Source: Snowella sp. (GTDB taxonomy: Bacteria > Cyanobacteriota > Cyanobacteriia > Cyanobacteriales > Microcystaceae). Taken from it: a DNA stretch of 64,000 nucleotides. Positions 1 through 9,990 of the stretch are shown here, piece by piece. The translations under genes and the position numbers were made by a program. Location: NCBI GenBank assembly GCA_003249095.1, contig QBMS01000007.1:1-64000 (forward strand), read 5' to 3'. How positions within the stretch are numbered: the stretch's first letter is position 1; each line of letters opens with the position of its first letter. The notes under the pieces were generated by a model. That model was given only the letters and a program-made list of their open reading frames with translations. It was not told where the DNA came from and did not search any database.

Positions 1-209
1 GTATTATACGTTTCTGAATATAGTGACTCACATTTTTGACAGATAAATATTTTTCTCTCTCCATTATTTTTCGTTTTGTAATGAGAATGAATTTTCACTT
101 CCTCGCTGTGACAATGAGGACAGTCTCGTTTAAATAATTCTTTTTCTTTCCCATTGCAAAATATAGAATCATTAAACTCTTGGATTGGCTTTATCTTTTG
201 GATTGACAT
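1..209 (-). CDS. Zinc-ribbon transposase N-terminus, cut by window edge
   Basis: A minus-strand frame opens with ATG at 209 and runs off the left edge, giving 69 codons. It contains a zinc ribbon: CPHC at about residues 34-37, then CQKC about 25 residues later, in a basic context. It ends in SLYSETYN, which resembles the F-SET-T stretch after the ribbon in several insertion-sequence transposases. This arrangement is typical of IS1-like transposases that carry an InsA-type zinc-binding domain for DNA recognition. The catalytic domain lies outside the window, so the IS family and its integrity cannot be judged. The right end of the element should lie in the gene-free stretch after 209, but I could not pick out a terminal inverted repeat. 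Confidence 0.55.
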   Translation of the reverse strand, partial: MSIQKIKPIQEFNDSIFCNGKEKELFKRDCPHCHSEEVKIHSHYKTKNNGERKIFICQKCESLYSETYN

Positions 210-559
210 ACTCTCTCTCCTTTTTTTACCGATTTATTTATAGTATTATTACCCTTAACACCCCTGTAAAGTTATAACCATTACTTCCAAGCTTATATTT
301 GCTTCTTTGTTTCTCTAATCCTTTGCCCAGTAATCCTTTCTGCCTTTAATCAGGCTGAACCATTGCCTGTCAACAAGGATTTCAGGAATTAAGTTCCCTT
401 GTGTTTAGAGTTCCAAAACTATTGTTAGATAAAAGATCCATAAAGTAGATGTGGTTGCCTTCTGCTCAGTATTTACTCAAGTTAATTGCTCTAATTTTCT
501 CATTATGATGAGTGGAGAATAACGCTATCGCCTCGGATTTTGACTAATCTAGTATTGCG
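210..559. other. Gene-free stretch between transposase and Uma2 gene
   Basis: I see no open frame with coding character here. It is AT-rich and probably holds the right end of the insertion sequence whose transposase starts at 209. No terminal inverted repeat or target-site duplication could be recognised with only one end visible. Confidence 0.4.
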
Positions 560-1252
560 TTAAAGTGTATATGGGTCAATACCCAAACTCAGTAAATGTT
601 CTTCTAGTTGTCTATTCCGTTCCTGAGCCGATCGCAATTCTTCTTCGGGAGTTAGATAGCGTTTACCCTGCTCATCATACCAATATAGCCATTCACGCTT
701 TATTCCTTGATAAATCCCAATTTCTCGGCCAATCCCTAATCCCAAGTCGCTTAACCAAACTGGCTCTCCTGCCAATAACTGATATTGACCGTTTTTTAAT
801 TGGTACACCTCTAATTTTGGTTTACGTTTACGCAAAGGATTATAGACAACATAGTACAAAACACCCATTTCCGCGTAAAAATTTTTCTTTGTGGTATATT
901 CCCCTCGTCGAGTGTGAGAAACCACTTCTAACACTAAAACAGGAACGGCTTGTTCTTCCCACAACAGATAAGACAACCGCAAATCCTCATCAATAATGCG
1001 AGGAACCCCCACACTCAGAAAACCATCGGGCGCGATCGCGGGTTGGTAGGGATCGTAATAAATCCCCATATCGACCCCGAAGAACCAGTCCATGCGTTCT
1101 GACCAAATATGGGCCAAGGTAGATAGGAGGAAATTGGGAATAAAATTTTGTAGTTCGTTGTCCACAGGGGTATCATCAGAATCAGGTAAATCCTCGGCAG
1201 AGGGTAGGCAAGCTCTGGGGTCGTGTTGGAGTAACATTGACTTAGAATACAT
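560..1252 (-). CDS. Uma2 family (DUF820) putative restriction endonuclease-like protein
   Basis: This 230-residue protein has the Uma2/DUF820 layout: APDGFLSVGVP at about residues 73-83, PVLVLEVVS at about 104-112, a following K, and GVLYYVVYNP at about 130-139. The family has a PD-(D/E)xK nuclease fold, and the D of PDG, the E of LEVVS and a downstream K are its likely metal-binding residues. The C-terminal 40 residues form a Glu/Arg/Gln-rich helix, as in many cyanobacterial members. A second in-frame ATG five codons in is an equally plausible start. The family is greatly expanded in cyanobacteria and its biological role is unsettled; mobile-element association is often suggested. The neighbouring transposase fits that, but no partner gene is visible. 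Confidence 0.8.
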   Translation of the reverse strand: MYSKSMLLQHDPRACLPSAEDLPDSDDTPVDNELQNFIPNFLLSTLAHIWSERMDWFFGVDMGIYYDPYQPAIAPDGFLSVGVPRIIDEDLRLSYLLWEEQAVPVLVLEVVSHTRRGEYTTKKNFYAEMGVLYYVVYNPLRKRKPKLEVYQLKNGQYQLLAGEPVWLSDLGLGIGREIGIYQGIKREWLYWYDEQGKRYLTPEEELRSAQERNRQLEEHLLSLGIDPYTL

Positions 1253-1565
1253 TAAGTAAACTCCTGTATATTAGCAGAATACTAGATTAATGTGATCGCG
1301 CATTGCCGTTAGGCGATTGTATTAAAACAATGACTTGATAATCAAATATATAATCAAATTATACAACTTAAAAAACATAAATAATCGAAGAAATTTTACA
1401 CTTAAACGAGGACAAAACTGATAAAATTTGAACATAATTAGATAGATAAAATTCAATACCAAAAAAGATTTAAGATGATGACGGGGACAGTTTAAGCTAT
1501 AATCTTCAATTACGCTTTTAAGTCAGCGACGTTATCTGTAAAATCCTGTAAATGGAAGTCTGAGT
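1253..1565. other. Gene-free leader upstream of polysaccharide cluster
   Basis: No coding frame is evident. The stretch is AT-rich and separates the divergent Uma2 and GT2 genes, so it should carry promoters for both. A consensus -10 box lies near its right end and is listed separately. Confidence 0.4.
1498..1503 (+). promoter_or_regulatory. Candidate -10 box (TATAAT) for GT2 gene
   Basis: A perfect TATAAT lies about 62 bases upstream of the TTG start at 1566. The -35 region at the usual spacing (ATGATG, about 1475-1480) is poor, so this is a weak, untested prediction that could reflect an activator-dependent promoter. Confidence 0.3.
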
Positions 1566-2252
1566 TTGAAACTATCTATTATTGTTCCCTGCTATAACGA
1601 AAAATCAACCATCCGCGAAGTCATTGATGCGGTTCTAGCAGCTCCCTATGACGATAAAGAAATTATCATTGTCGATGATTGCTCCAAAGATGGTACAAAA
1701 GAAGTCCTTTTAGAAGAAATAGAACCCTTAGTTCATCAGATTCTTTTCCATAAAGTTAACCAGGGAAAGGGAGCCGCCCTCCGAACGGGAATCCAAGCGG
1801 CAACGGGCGATATCGTTTTGATCCAAGATGCGGACTTGGAATATGATCCCCAGGAATATCCCAACTTAGTGGAGCCTATTTTACGGAATAAGGCAGATGT
1901 GGTCTATGGTTCGCGTTTTATGGGTTCCCAGCCTCACCGAGTTCTTTATTTTTGGCACAGTGTCGGTAACATGGTTTTAACGATCCTATCCAATATGTTT
2001 ACTAACCTGAACCTAACCGATATGGAAACTTGTTATAAAGTCTTTCGTCGAGAAATTATCCAAGGAATTTCTATTCAAGAAAATCGTTTTGGCTTTGAAC
2101 CAGAAATTACTGCTAAAATTGCCAAGTTAGAATGTCGAATCTTTGAAGTGGGAATTTCCTATTATGGACGCACCTACAAAGAAGGTAAGAAAATTGGCTG
2201 GAAAGATGGAATAAGAGCCATTTACTGCATTATTAAATATAATTTATTTTAG
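1566..2252 (+). CDS. Glycosyltransferase family 2 (DPM1-like)
   Basis: This 228-residue GT2 enzyme has no membrane segments at its ends. It starts with the strand-loop [10 protein letters not shown], followed by [12 protein letters not shown] (nucleotide-sugar binding), [21 protein letters not shown] (the DxD-type metal site) and YGSRF. These are the hallmarks of dolichyl/polyprenyl-phosphate mannose or glucose synthases, which transfer a sugar from NDP-sugar to a lipid carrier. The start is TTG, preceded by GGAAG about eight bases upstream; no in-frame ATG lies nearby. It is the first gene of the polysaccharide block and could supply lipid-linked sugars to the GT-C-like membrane proteins downstream. 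That link is an inference from position and enzyme classes. Confidence 0.88.
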   Translation: MKLSIIVPCYNEKSTIREVIDAVLAAPYDDKEIIIVDDCSKDGTKEVLLEEIEPLVHQILFHKVNQGKGAALRTGIQAATGDIVLIQDADLEYDPQEYPNLVEPILRNKADVVYGSRFMGSQPHRVLYFWHSVGNMVLTILSNMFTNLNLTDMETCYKVFRREIIQGISIQENRFGFEPEITAKIAKLECRIFEVGISYYGRTYKEGKKIGWKDGIRAIYCIIKYNLF

Positions 2253-2317
2253 GAGTCGAGTAATTAGATTTGAAAGTCTGATATGCTGACTTACTAGTAA
2301 CTATAATTTCTGACTTG

Positions 2318-5300
2318 ATGAAAAAATTTATTATCATCGATCATTCACTGTGTAACCTTCAGGGGCATCACTATGAATGTAGTATTTCCGTTGCAGAGGC
2401 CGCAGTAAGAGCGGGTTATCAGCCCATTATCTTGGCGAATAGGGCGTTGTCGAGATCGCTGTTGTCACCAGAAATTAAAATCATCCCAGCATTTGACGTA
2501 GATTGGTTTAATCAACCGATGGTCATAGAAAAAGAAAAATCTAACAAAGAGAAGTCAGAAAACACGAAAAAGAAAAATTTTAAGGAATATATTCATTATC
2601 AACTCTATCTTTGGAATTATAAATATCCTCGTTGGTCAATTTTCGGGGAAAAAGTTGAAGGTAGTACCAAGAGATCCAAGGAATGGTTAAAAAAAGATTG
2701 GCAATTACTGCGGTCTATTCCCTTGAGTAATACACTGTGGGGATTATCGAAAATTATTTTGGGACTAATCCGTTTTATTTTTGGATTAGCTTTAAAAGTA
2801 ATGAGTAAAATTTTTAAAAAAGTAGGTAAACCTTCCCTAGTTTTGACTTCAAAAAATCAAAGCTTTACTGAAACTCTCGCAGAAATCTTACCAACTTTAA
2901 ATTTAACTCCAGAAGATCAGATTTTTATTCATACTTTTGGAATAGAACAATTAGAAGAATTATATTATTTTTTAGCAAAAAGCGATCGCGACTTATTACC
3001 GACCCATCATTTATTATTCAGAAGGGATACGGATGAGCCGTTAGTCATTAATGCCAAAGGGATGGGACTTAAAGTTTGTTTACAAGCATTTTATGATAGT
3101 CAACTATGGCCTAGTAAAATTCGTTTTTATACGGATACGGAAGATTTGGTTAGAAAACATAATGCCCTCAGTCCTGTTCAACTAAGTCAGGTTCCTATTC
3201 CTTTTCGTCAAGAAAAATTAATTAACCAATTATTTCAAGAAGTAAAAAATTATATTCATCTTGTTTATTTGGGAGATGCTCGTTCCGAGAAAGGCTATCA
3301 GTATTTACCGAATTTAATCGACGCATTATGGCAAAATTATTTACAACCAAATAAGGTTAAATTTACTATTCAATCTAACTACAATATCGAGGGGGGAGAA
3401 GTTGAGATTCTAGCGGCAAAATTAGCCCTTTCCCAATATCCTGAGAGCAAGATTAAATTAATTGATCATCCTATGCAACCTGATGATTACTATCAGTTAT
3501 TGGCTTCTGCGCATATTGTCGTTCTGCCCTATAATCCCCAAAATTATCAACGCACTTCAGGGGTTTTAACCGAAGCCTTAGCCGCAGGAAAGCCTGTCGT
3601 AGTCCCTAATGGAAGTTGGTTAGCCCAACAAGTCGATGAATCGAGGGCCAGTATTTATCGTGATCCCCAGGATTTACCCCAGGCAGTGATTCGCTTACTA
3701 GAAAATTTACCGACTTTTACCCAATCTGCCAAAGCGTTTAGTATTCATTGGCGATCGCGGCAATCCCCTGATTATTTTTTAGATTGTTTATTAAAACCTG
3801 TTGATTGGCCATCGGTTAAGTTACCTATCGAACAACCTAAATTAGTGCAATTGCCTCCTAGCGTTTTGCTGATATTATCGGCAGATTTAATCCTAGAAGG
3901 AGAAAATTTAGAGAAACTCAACTATTTTTGCCGATGTGGTTATCGGGTTTATGGTATTTTTTATACCTCGGAAAAAGTCGTTAATCTAAATTCCCTAAAA
4001 CAAATATTAGAAAGTTATAGGCTATACCAATTTTGGATCTTAACGGATAAAGATGAACGAATTGCTCCTAACTCCTTTACTTCCTTTGAATATCAGCAAT
4101 ATCTAGAGAATAGCTATTATCAACGTTTAACTTTATTGCAATATTGGATCGATTCTAGTCGTTTACAAATACCCACAGAATTAAAACAAACTCTTAATAA
4201 TATTCAGATTAATTTAGTTTATATTGATTCTCTGATTTACGGACAATACACTAAAAAGTTAGATCTAAAGACTACAATCGTAATTCTTGAAGTCTCCCAA
4301 CTATATTCTTACAACTATGCTCTACGCGATCGCCGAGAAGTTGATCCCCAGGAATTAAACTGGGAAATTGAACAGTTAAAACAATATCCCGTTTTAGTCA
4401 CTAATTTTCAACACCTAGCCGAAAAATTAAAAGAGTTAACGGGAAATAGTCAGATTTATGGGATAAGTCAGACTTCTAAATCAAAAACACTTTTAAATTA
4501 TCAAGCTTTAAATCAGGCTTGCCAAAACATTTTAGGGCAAAAAACTTTATCATTAGAGCAATTGACCACTAGCCCTAAAATTGCGATTCTTTATCCCTGG
4601 GGTGATATCCAAGAACGCCAAAGCGGAGCTAGTCAACGTACAGGTTTATTATTGGATTATTTACAACAGCAGACTTTTGAAACTCGTGTATATACCATTG
4701 GTCAACCTCGAAAAATATGGTCAGAAGGGATTTATTATGAGTATTATAATTCCGATTTTGGACAGGCAGAATTAGTTAAAAATGTGTATCAAGATGCCTA
4801 TGCCTCCTGGCGAAAAACTCTTAATCTTCTGGAAGAAAATGCAGATAATGCAGATAATGGCTTATCTACTCTCAATGAAAATTGGTTACCTTGGATTTAT
4901 TATCAATTTCGTTTTGATCCTAGCTTTAAAAACTGGATTGAACGGATTACAGACTGGGCCGATGTAGTGATTTTGGAATATCCTTTTTGGGGAGAAATAT
5001 TAGGTAAAATTTGCCCCCAGAAAAATGTTAAATTAATCCTTACCGCCCATGATGTTTTATCTCACAACTTAGATAAAGATTCCTTACTCAGAAAAATCGC
5101 TTTGACTGAAGAAATTAATGCTTTAAAACAAGCGGATGCTGTTGTTACCTTGTCTGAAAATGATCAATCTTTTTTTGAGAAATATAATATTAAAAGTTAC
5201 TGTGTTCCCATTGCGATCGACACTGAAAAAATTAATTCTATTTGTCAACAACAATCTCTCCTACAAAATCCTCAAGAAGTAGAAATTGCGAACCGACTCA

Positions 5301-5809
5301 ATGTAGATTTTTGTCTTTTCGTGGGTAGTCAACACAATCCTAATATTGAAGCCGTTAAGCAAATTCGCCAGTGGTTGAATCCCGCGAATGATTTTGCTGC
5401 CAATTTTACAGGTAAGTTTGTCATTGTCGGAGGTTGTTGGCAAATTGAGGAAGAGAGAAACTTTATCTCTTTGGGGAAGGTCAGTGATAAATTGTTAAGC
5501 TATCTCTACCAACGGGCGGCTTTGGTCGTCTCTCCTTTGAATTCGGGTACAGGAATGTCTGTCAAGATAATTGAGGCGATGGCCTATGGTAAAGTTATTC
5601 TCGGAACGAGCGTCGGCTTTCGGGGTTATCCTATAGAATCAGGAGTTAACTGCATCGTCTGTGATAACTTAGATGATTATCCTAAAAAAATTGGGCAACT
5701 CCTCCAGCAACCCGAAGTTTTAAATCGCATTGGCCAACAAGCAAAGCAATTTGCCCAGGAATATGACTACCACCTATTATATAAAACCTATTTAGATTTA
5801 ATTTTATGA
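2318..5809 (+). CDS. Giant glycosyltransferase with two GT4-like domains
   Basis: This 1163-residue protein has two GT-B type modules. The N-terminal module has a Rossmann-like LVYLGDARSEKG at about residue 314 and a donor-binding GVLTEALAAGKPVVVPNG at about 414. The C-terminal module starts near residue 750, with SGASQRTGLLLDYL at about 769, FVGSQHNPNIEA at about 998 and SPLNSGTGMSVKIIEAMA at about 1070, matching GT4 glycosyltransferases. The middle part (about 500-740) has no domain I recognise. An ATG at 2318 follows a TTG one codon earlier, and I chose the ATG; no strong ribosome-binding site is visible. The stop overlaps the next start (ATGA), so the two genes are translationally coupled. 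Substrates are unknown; the context suggests a complex surface glycan. Confidence 0.85.
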   Translation: MKKFIIIDHSLCNLQGHHYECSISVAEAAVRAGYQPIILANRALSRSLLSPEIKIIPAFDVDWFNQPMVIEKEKSNKEKSENTKKKNFKEYIHYQLYLWNYKYPRWSIFGEKVEGSTKRSKEWLKKDWQLLRSIPLSNTLWGLSKIILGLIRFIFGLALKVMSKIFKKVGKPSLVLTSKNQSFTETLAEILPTLNLTPEDQIFIHTFGIEQLEELYYFLAKSDRDLLPTHHLLFRRDTDEPLVINAKGMGLKVCLQAFYDSQLWPSKIRFYTDTEDLVRKHNALSPVQLSQVPIPFRQEKLINQLFQEVKNYIHLVYLGDARSEKGYQYLPNLIDALWQNYLQPNKVKFTIQSNYNIEGGEVEILAAKLALSQYPESKIKLIDHPMQPDDYYQLLASAHIVVLPYNPQNYQRTSGVLTEALAAGKPVVVPNGSWLAQQVDESRASIYRDPQDLPQAVIRLLENLPTFTQSAKAFSIHWRSRQSPDYFLDCLLKPVDWPSVKLPIEQPKLVQLPPSVLLILSADLILEGENLEKLNYFCRCGYRVYGIFYTSEKVVNLNSLKQILESYRLYQFWILTDKDERIAPNSFTSFEYQQYLENSYYQRLTLLQYWIDSSRLQIPTELKQTLNNIQINLVYIDSLIYGQYTKKLDLKTTIVILEVSQLYSYNYALRDRREVDPQELNWEIEQLKQYPVLVTNFQHLAEKLKELTGNSQIYGISQTSKSKTLLNYQALNQACQNILGQKTLSLEQLTTSPKIAILYPWGDIQERQSGASQRTGLLLDYLQQQTFETRVYTIGQPRKIWSEGIYYEYYNSDFGQAELVKNVYQDAYASWRKTLNLLEENADNADNGLSTLNENWLPWIYYQFRFDPSFKNWIERITDWADVVILEYPFWGEILGKICPQKNVKLILTAHDVLSHNLDKDSLLRKIALTEEINALKQADAVVTLSENDQSFFEKYNIKSYCVPIAIDTEKINSICQQQSLLQNPQEVEIANRLNVDFCLFVGSQHNPNIEAVKQIRQWLNPANDFAANFTGKFVIVGGCWQIEEERNFISLGKVSDKLLSYLYQRAALVVSPLNSGTGMSVKIIEAMAYGKVILGTSVGFRGYPIESGVNCIVCDNLDDYPKKIGQLLQQPEVLNRIGQQAKQFAQEYDYHLLYKTYLDLIL

Positions 5810-8796
5810 AAGTATTAATTGCGGATTTTGATCTATTTGCGAAAGTTGGCGGAGGACAAACTTTTTATCGCAGTATTATTTTAAAAAATCCTCAGATTGA
5901 CTTTTATTATCTAGCAGAAAAAGAAAAACCTGATACGAAGCGTCCTGCTAATGCCCATCCCGTCAGTTTTCAAGAAAGATATTTTTTAGCAGATTTGAAT
6001 AATTTTTTCGATGTCAATCCTCCTAAATGGGTTTATCGTTCTTTTATTCGTGCCAATAATATTGCTCATGCGATCGCGGAAATGGAGTTTGATGTCATTG
6101 ATTCTCCTGATTACGAACAATGGGGTATTTTTCTGCATTCGGCCCTTAATTATCACCAAGTTAAGTTTGGAAAAATCGCGCTTTCTTTGCATGGAAAAAT
6201 TTCAACGACGTTGCAATTAGATTGGTTTAATCAGGGTAACGAAAACATTCCTTTAGTATTAGAAGAAGCGAAACAATATGCAACGGTGGATCTGCGGTAT
6301 GGCATCAGTAAAAGTTATGTTGATGAGTGGAAAGAAATTAGCTATTTTGAGTGCCATTATTACCATCCCTTACACTTTTTTGATCTGCCAAAACTTGTTA
6401 CCGAAATTCCTACTAACCATGCTCCCGACTTAAACTTTATTGGGCGTACTGAACGACGAAAAGGGCCAGATATTTTCATTGATTTAGTTTGGTGGTTAAC
6501 CGAATCTCATTATAATCAAGCAAATATTATTGGCCCCCATAGTTTTAACGATAAGGCGACGGTTTCTTCCCAGAGTTTTTTAGAAGAAATGCTAAAAAAT
6601 CGCAACAAGGGTATTCAATTATTGCCTCCGAAAACCCAAAAGGAATTGATGGCATTGTTCGCCACTCAATCAGTAACTTTTGTTCCCTCGCGCTATGACA
6701 CTTTAAATCTGATTGCCCTAGAATCCTTGTTTTCAGGATGTCCTACGGTTATTGGGAGTGGGGCGGGGGTTTGTCGATTATTGGAAGAAAGTTTTCCTGA
6801 GATTCCCTTTGTCAAAATCGATCTAGACAATATCTATGCTTGCTTGTCAGACATTGACGCAATTTTAACGAATTATTCTGATTATCGTAGTCAATTAGTT
6901 GATCGCGTCTTAGAAGTAAATCAAACCATCAGCGATCCGCCCTTAATTGAAATCTATCAAAGTTCATCGGAACATGAACCCGAAGTTCGTCAGGAATTAC
7001 AAAATTGGTATGACCAGTTAATGGGTTATTGGCGATCAACTCAAGAGGGACAGTCTTGGATACAACCGATCAAAGCCCAATTAAAACCCAAAGCTAAGGA
7101 AATTCTTAAAAACCTCAAAGCAAATCTTGGCCCCGTGAAGGATAAATTACTGGAACCCCTTCGGGATGAATATAATTCCCAGACATTAAAATCACCATTG
7201 TTACTTAAAAAATACGCTAGGACTTTTAACGAACCTGAGCAGACATCAGAGGAAATTGAAGATAAGTTGGAAGACCTCTGGCGGATTGCTTCTAACTATA
7301 AATCTGAATTATTGGGAGTAAGGGGTAAGTTAGGCATCAATTATCGCATTGATCGCGTCCGACTCTGGCGAGAATTAGCACGAATCGAAGATTTGCGGGG
7401 TAATGCCTTTGTCACAGCGACCTATAAGGTACGGGCGATGCGGGCATTAGGAGAAGATCGTTTTGACGATTTGCCCTTTGTTTTAAGGACGCTACAGGAA
7501 ACAGGGTTTACCAAAGAAGCCAAGGCGGTAGATGCCCTCTACGGAAAACCGAGTGAACGGGAAGAAAAAAGTTTCGCTCTCATTGAAGCGGCAAGGGTGG
7601 ATAATCTGGTCAATCCCGCCGAGGATGAATACGAAATTTGGGACGATCGCCGAGATAAAGGGGAGTATCGAGCAACGATTATTGTTTCTCTCTATAATGC
7701 GGCGACCAAATTGCCCCTATTCCTCAAAACCCTGAAACATCAGACCCTTATTCAAAAAGGACAAGCCGAAGTTATTTTGATGGATAGTGGCTCTCCAACG
7801 GATGAATATCAAGTTTTTCAATCATTAGCGAGCGAGTTGGATTATCCCATTTTGTATGCGCGATCGCCCCAACGGGAAACCATTCAAAGTGCCTGGAATC
7901 GGGGGATCAAATTAGCGCGATCGCCCTATTTGGCTTTTTTAGGGGTTGATGAAACGATTTTGCCCGATTGTTTGGAAGTGTTAGCCAAGGAACTGGATCA
8001 GGATCAACACCTCGATTGGGTGATTGGCCACAGTTTAGTTACCAATGTTGATCCCCAAGGTAGTTGGGCTAATGACATCATGACCTACGATCGCACGGGT
8101 TATGAACAGGATTTAGTCTATCTGGAAACCTGTTATCTATCTTGGGTCGGAGCATTGTACCGAAAATCTATCCATGATCGCTTTGGTTATTATGATCAGA
8201 GTTTTCGGGGGGCCGGGGATACGGAATTTAAAAATCGCGTTATGCCCTACATCAAGAGTAAAGCCGTTGACCGTACCCTGGGCTTATTTTGGAATTATCC
8301 CGACGAACGAACCACCCAAAGCCCTCTGGCGGAAATCGAAGATATGCGAGCCTGGTATCTGCACCGTACCCTCGCGGGGGTAAAATATGCCTTTGGTCAG
8401 CGATCGCCTGAAGAAGTCGAGAATTTGCTCTATCATTGTCTGGGTTATCGTAAATCCTACTGTCGCCATACCAGTACGGATCTAGACCATGCCTACAATT
8501 TAGCCCTATATTTGCGATCGGTTTCCCCTGAATCCCCTGCCCTGAAGTATTTTGATGGCATTACCAGCCTCTTAAATTCCTACCGTGCCTTGGATTGGAT
8601 GCCAAAACTTTCTCAATTTACGCCGTTTTCCCTCATGCTAGAAACTCGTAAACTCACCCAAGCGGTTCAACAGGAACATCAGCAACTTTGGGCAGGCGAT
8701 CGCCTTCATGTTCCCCAATACAAAATTTTTAACGACAATCGCCACGAACAACACGCCTTTCTCTGGTTTACGGATATTTCAGCAACTAAAAAATAA
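5806..8796 (+). CDS. Bifunctional glycosyltransferase: GT4-like plus GT2 domain
   Basis: This 996-residue protein starts inside the stop codon of the previous gene. Its N-terminal half is GT-B-like: LNFIGRTERRKGPDIF at about residue 208 and VPSRYDTLNLIALESLFSG from about 292. A helical linker of about 200 residues follows. The C-terminal half is a GT2 GT-A domain: ATIIVSLYNAATKLPLFL from about 622, VILMDSGSPTDE, SAWNRGIKLARSPYLAF and VDETILPDC at the metal-site position, where V-D-E replaces the usual DxD. Two transferase domains with different folds suggest two consecutive linkages on one glycan. The FkbM methyltransferase gene follows after three bases, consistent with one operon. Confidence 0.85.
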   Translation: MKVLIADFDLFAKVGGGQTFYRSIILKNPQIDFYYLAEKEKPDTKRPANAHPVSFQERYFLADLNNFFDVNPPKWVYRSFIRANNIAHAIAEMEFDVIDSPDYEQWGIFLHSALNYHQVKFGKIALSLHGKISTTLQLDWFNQGNENIPLVLEEAKQYATVDLRYGISKSYVDEWKEISYFECHYYHPLHFFDLPKLVTEIPTNHAPDLNFIGRTERRKGPDIFIDLVWWLTESHYNQANIIGPHSFNDKATVSSQSFLEEMLKNRNKGIQLLPPKTQKELMALFATQSVTFVPSRYDTLNLIALESLFSGCPTVIGSGAGVCRLLEESFPEIPFVKIDLDNIYACLSDIDAILTNYSDYRSQLVDRVLEVNQTISDPPLIEIYQSSSEHEPEVRQELQNWYDQLMGYWRSTQEGQSWIQPIKAQLKPKAKEILKNLKANLGPVKDKLLEPLRDEYNSQTLKSPLLLKKYARTFNEPEQTSEEIEDKLEDLWRIASNYKSELLGVRGKLGINYRIDRVRLWRELARIEDLRGNAFVTATYKVRAMRALGEDRFDDLPFVLRTLQETGFTKEAKAVDALYGKPSEREEKSFALIEAARVDNLVNPAEDEYEIWDDRRDKGEYRATIIVSLYNAATKLPLFLKTLKHQTLIQKGQAEVILMDSGSPTDEYQVFQSLASELDYPILYARSPQRETIQSAWNRGIKLARSPYLAFLGVDETILPDCLEVLAKELDQDQHLDWVIGHSLVTNVDPQGSWANDIMTYDRTGYEQDLVYLETCYLSWVGALYRKSIHDRFGYYDQSFRGAGDTEFKNRVMPYIKSKAVDRTLGLFWNYPDERTTQSPLAEIEDMRAWYLHRTLAGVKYAFGQRSPEEVENLLYHCLGYRKSYCRHTSTDLDHAYNLALYLRSVSPESPALKYFDGITSLLNSYRALDWMPKLSQFTPFSLMLETRKLTQAVQQEHQQLWAGDRLHVPQYKIFNDNRHEQHAFLWFTDISATKK

Positions 8797-8799
8797 ATC

Positions 8800-9981
8800 A
8801 TGTTACAAAATCTCAAAGATAAAATTAAATTTAAACTCGCTAAAATTCTTACGCCTGAAGTTGATAAAAGATTAAAAATTGAAGAAAGATTGGCCGTTGC
8901 TGATGAAAAAATTGCCAGTGTTGATCTCTACGGAATCGCTCCCTGGTATCAGGAAAACTTTTGGGAACCGCCCGTTCAAATTGCCCTCCAAAATCTCTGT
9001 AAACCTGGTGATATTGTCTTTGATGTGGGTGCTAATTTTGGTGGACTCAGTACCTTAATGTCTCGTGCTGTCGGGCCAAAAGGAGTTGTTTGTTCCTTTG
9101 AAGCCAGTCCCCGTATTATTAGTAAAACCCAGCGCAACTTAGTATTAAGTGGTTGTAGTAATGTGCAACTTTTCCACACGGCGGTCTATCATACCTCCAA
9201 TCAAACCGTTAATATTTATCCTGGAGATCATCTCAATGACAGCATTTATGGTTCCTCAACCTACGGTGATCCCTACGAAATCCCGACTCTTGCCCTCGAT
9301 GATTTTATTGAATATACTAAACTTGTGCCTAATTTATTGAAATTAGACATTGAAGAAGCGGAATTTGATGCGTTACAGGGCATGAAAAAAACGCTTATAA
9401 TTGCTAAACCCCATTTAATTTTAGAAACCCAACGAGAAGATACGAATTGTCTCAATTTTTTGCGGGATAATGGTTATATCGCGATCGATTTAAACGCCTA
9501 CCGAGAAATAACCTCCATTGAAGATTATCCCCCAGGAGAAGGAGTCCGTAATAATCTTTATATTCACCGCGATCGCTTATCGGAAACTCCCTATCAACCC
9601 CCCTTTGAGTTTAAAGATTACGCCTTTTTATCCGAACAAGACTTTAGAAAAAATTCCGATAACTCAATTGTTTTAGATAAACCTCTGACATTAGAAAAGG
9701 GACGTTATTTAATTAATATTGATTTTACTGCCACAGGCAAAAACAATGATCTCAGATGTGGCGTAAAAGTTAAGAACAAAGTTATTTTTCGCTACAGTGC
9801 TTATAGTTCTTATCTAGCGTCCTGCTATCGAGATTGGGTAATTGATTTACCGAAGAAATCCGAGATCACGATCTACTTTGAATTTAAAAATAATACTAGA
9901 GACGAAAGTTTACAGGTCAACGGAGCCAAGATTATTCAAGTCACTAACTTTAACCACTTCTCTCCCATTCTTTATATTTAA
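8800..9981 (+). CDS. FkbM family methyltransferase with extra C-terminal domain
   Basis: This 393-residue protein carries the class I methyltransferase fold. VFDVGANFGGLS at about residue 73 is the SAM-binding loop; VVCSFEASP is the acidic loop after strand 2; LLKLDIEEAEFDALQGM at about 176 is the FkbM signature. FkbM enzymes O-methylate sugars or other hydroxyls, so this one probably methylates the glycan made by the adjacent glycosyltransferases. Residues from about 260 to 393 form an additional beta-rich region that I do not recognise and that is not part of a typical FkbM protein (about 250-300 residues). It sits three bases after the GT4/GT2 gene and nine before the membrane protein gene, so co-transcription is likely. 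Confidence 0.87.
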   Translation: MLQNLKDKIKFKLAKILTPEVDKRLKIEERLAVADEKIASVDLYGIAPWYQENFWEPPVQIALQNLCKPGDIVFDVGANFGGLSTLMSRAVGPKGVVCSFEASPRIISKTQRNLVLSGCSNVQLFHTAVYHTSNQTVNIYPGDHLNDSIYGSSTYGDPYEIPTLALDDFIEYTKLVPNLLKLDIEEAEFDALQGMKKTLIIAKPHLILETQREDTNCLNFLRDNGYIAIDLNAYREITSIEDYPPGEGVRNNLYIHRDRLSETPYQPPFEFKDYAFLSEQDFRKNSDNSIVLDKPLTLEKGRYLINIDFTATGKNNDLRCGVKVKNKVIFRYSAYSSYLASCYRDWVIDLPKKSEITIYFEFKNNTRDESLQVNGAKIIQVTNFNHFSPILYI

Positions 9982-9990
9982 TTTAATTCC

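Noticed and set aside
565-996. 143-codon plus-strand frame over the Uma2 gene
   Set aside because: It is antisense to a clearly recognisable Uma2 protein and shows no domain features.
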